NCBI GenBank assembly: GCA_021397845.1
Contig: CM038040.1
Span: 20,160,315-20,224,314, forward strand
Direction: 5' to 3'
Source: Areca catechu
Lineage: Eukaryota; Streptophyta; Magnoliopsida; Arecales; Arecaceae
Length of the DNA: 64,000 bases
The notes under the pieces were generated by a model. That model had not been told where the DNA came from and did not search any database. It worked only from the letters and a program-made list of their open reading frames with translations. Position 1 is the stretch's first letter; each line of letters begins with the position of its first letter. The position numbers and the translations under genes are program-made. Positions 62,400 to 64,000 of the stretch are shown in pieces.

Positions 62400-62419
62400 C
62401 CCTTCCTGGCGCGCCAATC
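62400..62419 (-). other. Primer binding site of the gene-carrying element
   Basis: GATTGGCGCGCCAGGAAGG directly after the LTR end ACA. It differs at only four sites from the equivalent junction of the Gypsy element at 7.93 kb. The priming tRNA is not identified. Confidence 0.65.
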
Positions 62420-62938
62420 TGTTGCCGTCGAATCACCCACGGTTGACATCGGGCATCCCGCTCGCGCTTCTGATCCTGTTCCCGGACGCGGATTGGATAC
62501 CTGCAAAAGACCCCGGACCGGATTTCCGGCGGGGGACACTCCGATGCTCAAGCTAGTGGACGGTCTAGGCATCAACAGAATGGAGAATTCAAGAATAGCA
62601 TAAATGGAAAAGGGAGTGAGTAGAGTGGAGTGGCCTTAGACCTTGCTTACCCTTGGAGTGTCCCCTCTTACCCTATTTATAGAGGTTGTAATAACCAAAT
62701 ATAGTTGAAGTGGTTGTAACTGAATAACCGAATATGGTTGTAACCGAATAACCGAATAACCAAATAACCGAAATGATTGTAACCGAATAACAGAATAATC
62801 AAAGTAGTTGTAACAGAATAACCGAAGCGGTTGGCCTTAGTGGGCCTTAGTGGGCTTTGGGCCTTTATGGGCCTTGATGGGCCTTGGGCCTTGATGGGCT
62901 TTGGGCCTTTATCAAGACTGGATGCAAGGGATATAACA
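62420..62938 (-). repeat. 5' LTR of the gene-carrying element
   Basis: On the minus strand it begins TGTTATATCCCTTGC and ends GACGGCAACA. A TATA box (CTATAAATAGGGTAAG) lies at about 62669-62684. The U3 part has repeated GGTTATTCGGTTA words and repeated GGCCCATAAAGGCCCA words. Confidence 0.9.
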
Positions 62939-62943
62939 ACAAG

Positions 62944-64000
62944 GATTAGCATTGTGATGATGTCTTATTAGTTTTATTCTCATAAAAAATTCTTATATAT
63001 GTCTAACGAACAAAAAATTATGCAGTAATATGCATCATTTATATTTTGTAAGCACATGGAAGATGGCCATCATGCCTCTGCAACTTTTGCCATTTATATA
63101 CTTTGTATGCCCTTAAACAGAAAATTTCTTGTAAGAGAAGCTCAAAAGCACTTGCCTCTACACAGCTACCTACTACAAGAATTCAAAATGGTGCGAACCA
63201 AGACAGCAAAATTGGCATCAAAGGAAAGAAGAGAAACTGAACAGAAACCATAGAGATCTCCGGTCATTATTTGGCAAAGATGGGAGAGAATAATCATAAG
63301 GATTGAGTAGCATATCGAATGCATAAATAAAACTTTGTGGCAGATGTCCTATAAATATACAGCTTCCGTCGCTTCTAATGATAGTTGACAGTGGAAAATG
63401 CAGCCATATCTCAGTCACTTCAGTTTCAAACATGCCCTATGGGATTATAACATAATAAACTATATCTTTAGATAATAATTTCACAATTTTTAAAAAACCA
63501 CTGATCGAACATATATTCATTTCACATCCTGAGTGATTTGGTTATTGTCATTTGACATGACAACCTGTCAAGATTATATAACTCAGACCAACAAGAAAAT
63601 AAGTGTACATTAGACAGGTCAAAAAAGTCAAAACCATCAAGAGCATCTCTTTTAAGAAGCTTTCACAAGTCAAAAAAAGAAGAAAGGAATTGCACAAATC
63701 ATCCAACCATACTGCTAAAATATGCAGCACATGAGTGAGCAAACTTCATTTCTTTTCCTTTTTCTATACTCTTGCCAACCATCGGCAATAAGTAACAACA
63801 TGGACAGGACCTTGAAACTTAAAACTGTACAACAATTCTGAAAAGCATCGAAAAGGATGTCCTACTACACAATTGAGAAAAGTGCCATTGAAATTGAAGG
63901 AACTTTTCCTAACCAGACTCAATCTACAGGATGGTCGGCTTTCGCAAAGTTTCCCTGCATCTACAGATTAGACTAGGTAATCATAATAGACCAGGCAAAG
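62944..64000. other. Spacer to the right edge without a recognised gene
   Basis: AT-rich continuation of the sequence that was interrupted at 58612. No coding segment or repeat recognised. Confidence 0.5.

Larger units (their letters stand above)
58613..62938 (-). mobile_element. Non-autonomous LTR retrotransposon carrying host gene copies
   Basis: Flanked by a perfect target duplication ACAAG (58608-58612 and 62939-62943). LTRs are 58613-59195 and 62420-62938, with inverted ends TGTT...AACA. Orientation is minus: the primer-site sequence GATTGGCGCGCCAGGAAGG adjoins the right LTR and the purine tract GGGAGTGGGGGGCTG adjoins the left LTR. The interior has no gag, protease, RT or integrase. 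In the minus-strand order it holds a xyloglucan xylosyltransferase fragment (61871-62017), a GC-rich segment of unknown origin, an intronless hnRNP copy (60372-61197), a U5-like scrap and four tandem-repeat arrays. TATA, U5 and primer-site junction resemble those of the Gypsy element at 7.4-11.2 kb. About 12 differences in the first ~290 aligned LTR bases suggest a fairly recent insertion. Confidence 0.92.

Noticed and set aside
61794..62603. A 269-codon open frame on the plus strand
   Set aside because: It is antisense to the captured xylosyltransferase fragment and runs into the LTR; its length reflects high GC content.

Overview
The window is nuclear DNA from a flowering plant, most likely a commelinid monocot. 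The long, transposon-filled introns would suit a palm, but that last step is a guess. The evidence is spliced genes with GT-AG introns up to 4.7 kb, plant-specific families (MRF-type MA3 protein, plant ceramide glucosyltransferase, plant cytosolic aldolase) and many LTR retrotransposons with plant-type primer sites.

There are three host genes that look functional. (1) 1-6500, minus strand: an MRF1-like MA3-domain translation regulator, cut by the left edge close to its C terminus. (2) 25838-44159, plus strand: a complete 14-exon ceramide glucosyltransferase (519 aa), whose first intron carries a dead LINE. (3) 46506-50043, minus strand: a complete two-exon cytosolic class I fructose-bisphosphate aldolase (357 aa) with a one-residue deletion next to a catalytic glutamate. 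Genes 2 and 3 converge on a 2.3 kb spacer.

The rest is mobile-element territory. 7357-11191 is a degenerate Ty3/Gypsy element that runs from its reverse transcriptase straight into an LTR end. 12230-12529 is a tRNA-derived SINE with a perfect 13-bp target duplication. 15380-21835 is an old LTR element with a non-coding interior and a perfect CCTAA duplication; its 3' LTR is interrupted by a younger solo LTR flanked by AGGAT. 27211-29766 is a 5'-truncated LINE inside the glucosyltransferase gene.

The most striking locus is 58608-62943: a younger non-autonomous LTR retrotransposon on the minus strand, with a perfect ACAAG duplication and LTRs about 96% alike over the first ~290 bases. In place of gag-pol it carries an intronless, broken copy of an hnRNP/RRM gene and a fragment of a xyloglucan xylosyltransferase (GT34) gene, both in the element's sense direction. 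Four different tandem-repeat arrays precede its polypurine tract. Its TATA region, U5 and LTR/primer-site junction match those of the Gypsy element at 7.4-11.2 kb, so the two belong to one lineage.

The long stretches 50.2-58.6 kb and 62.9-64.0 kb hold no gene I can recognise.
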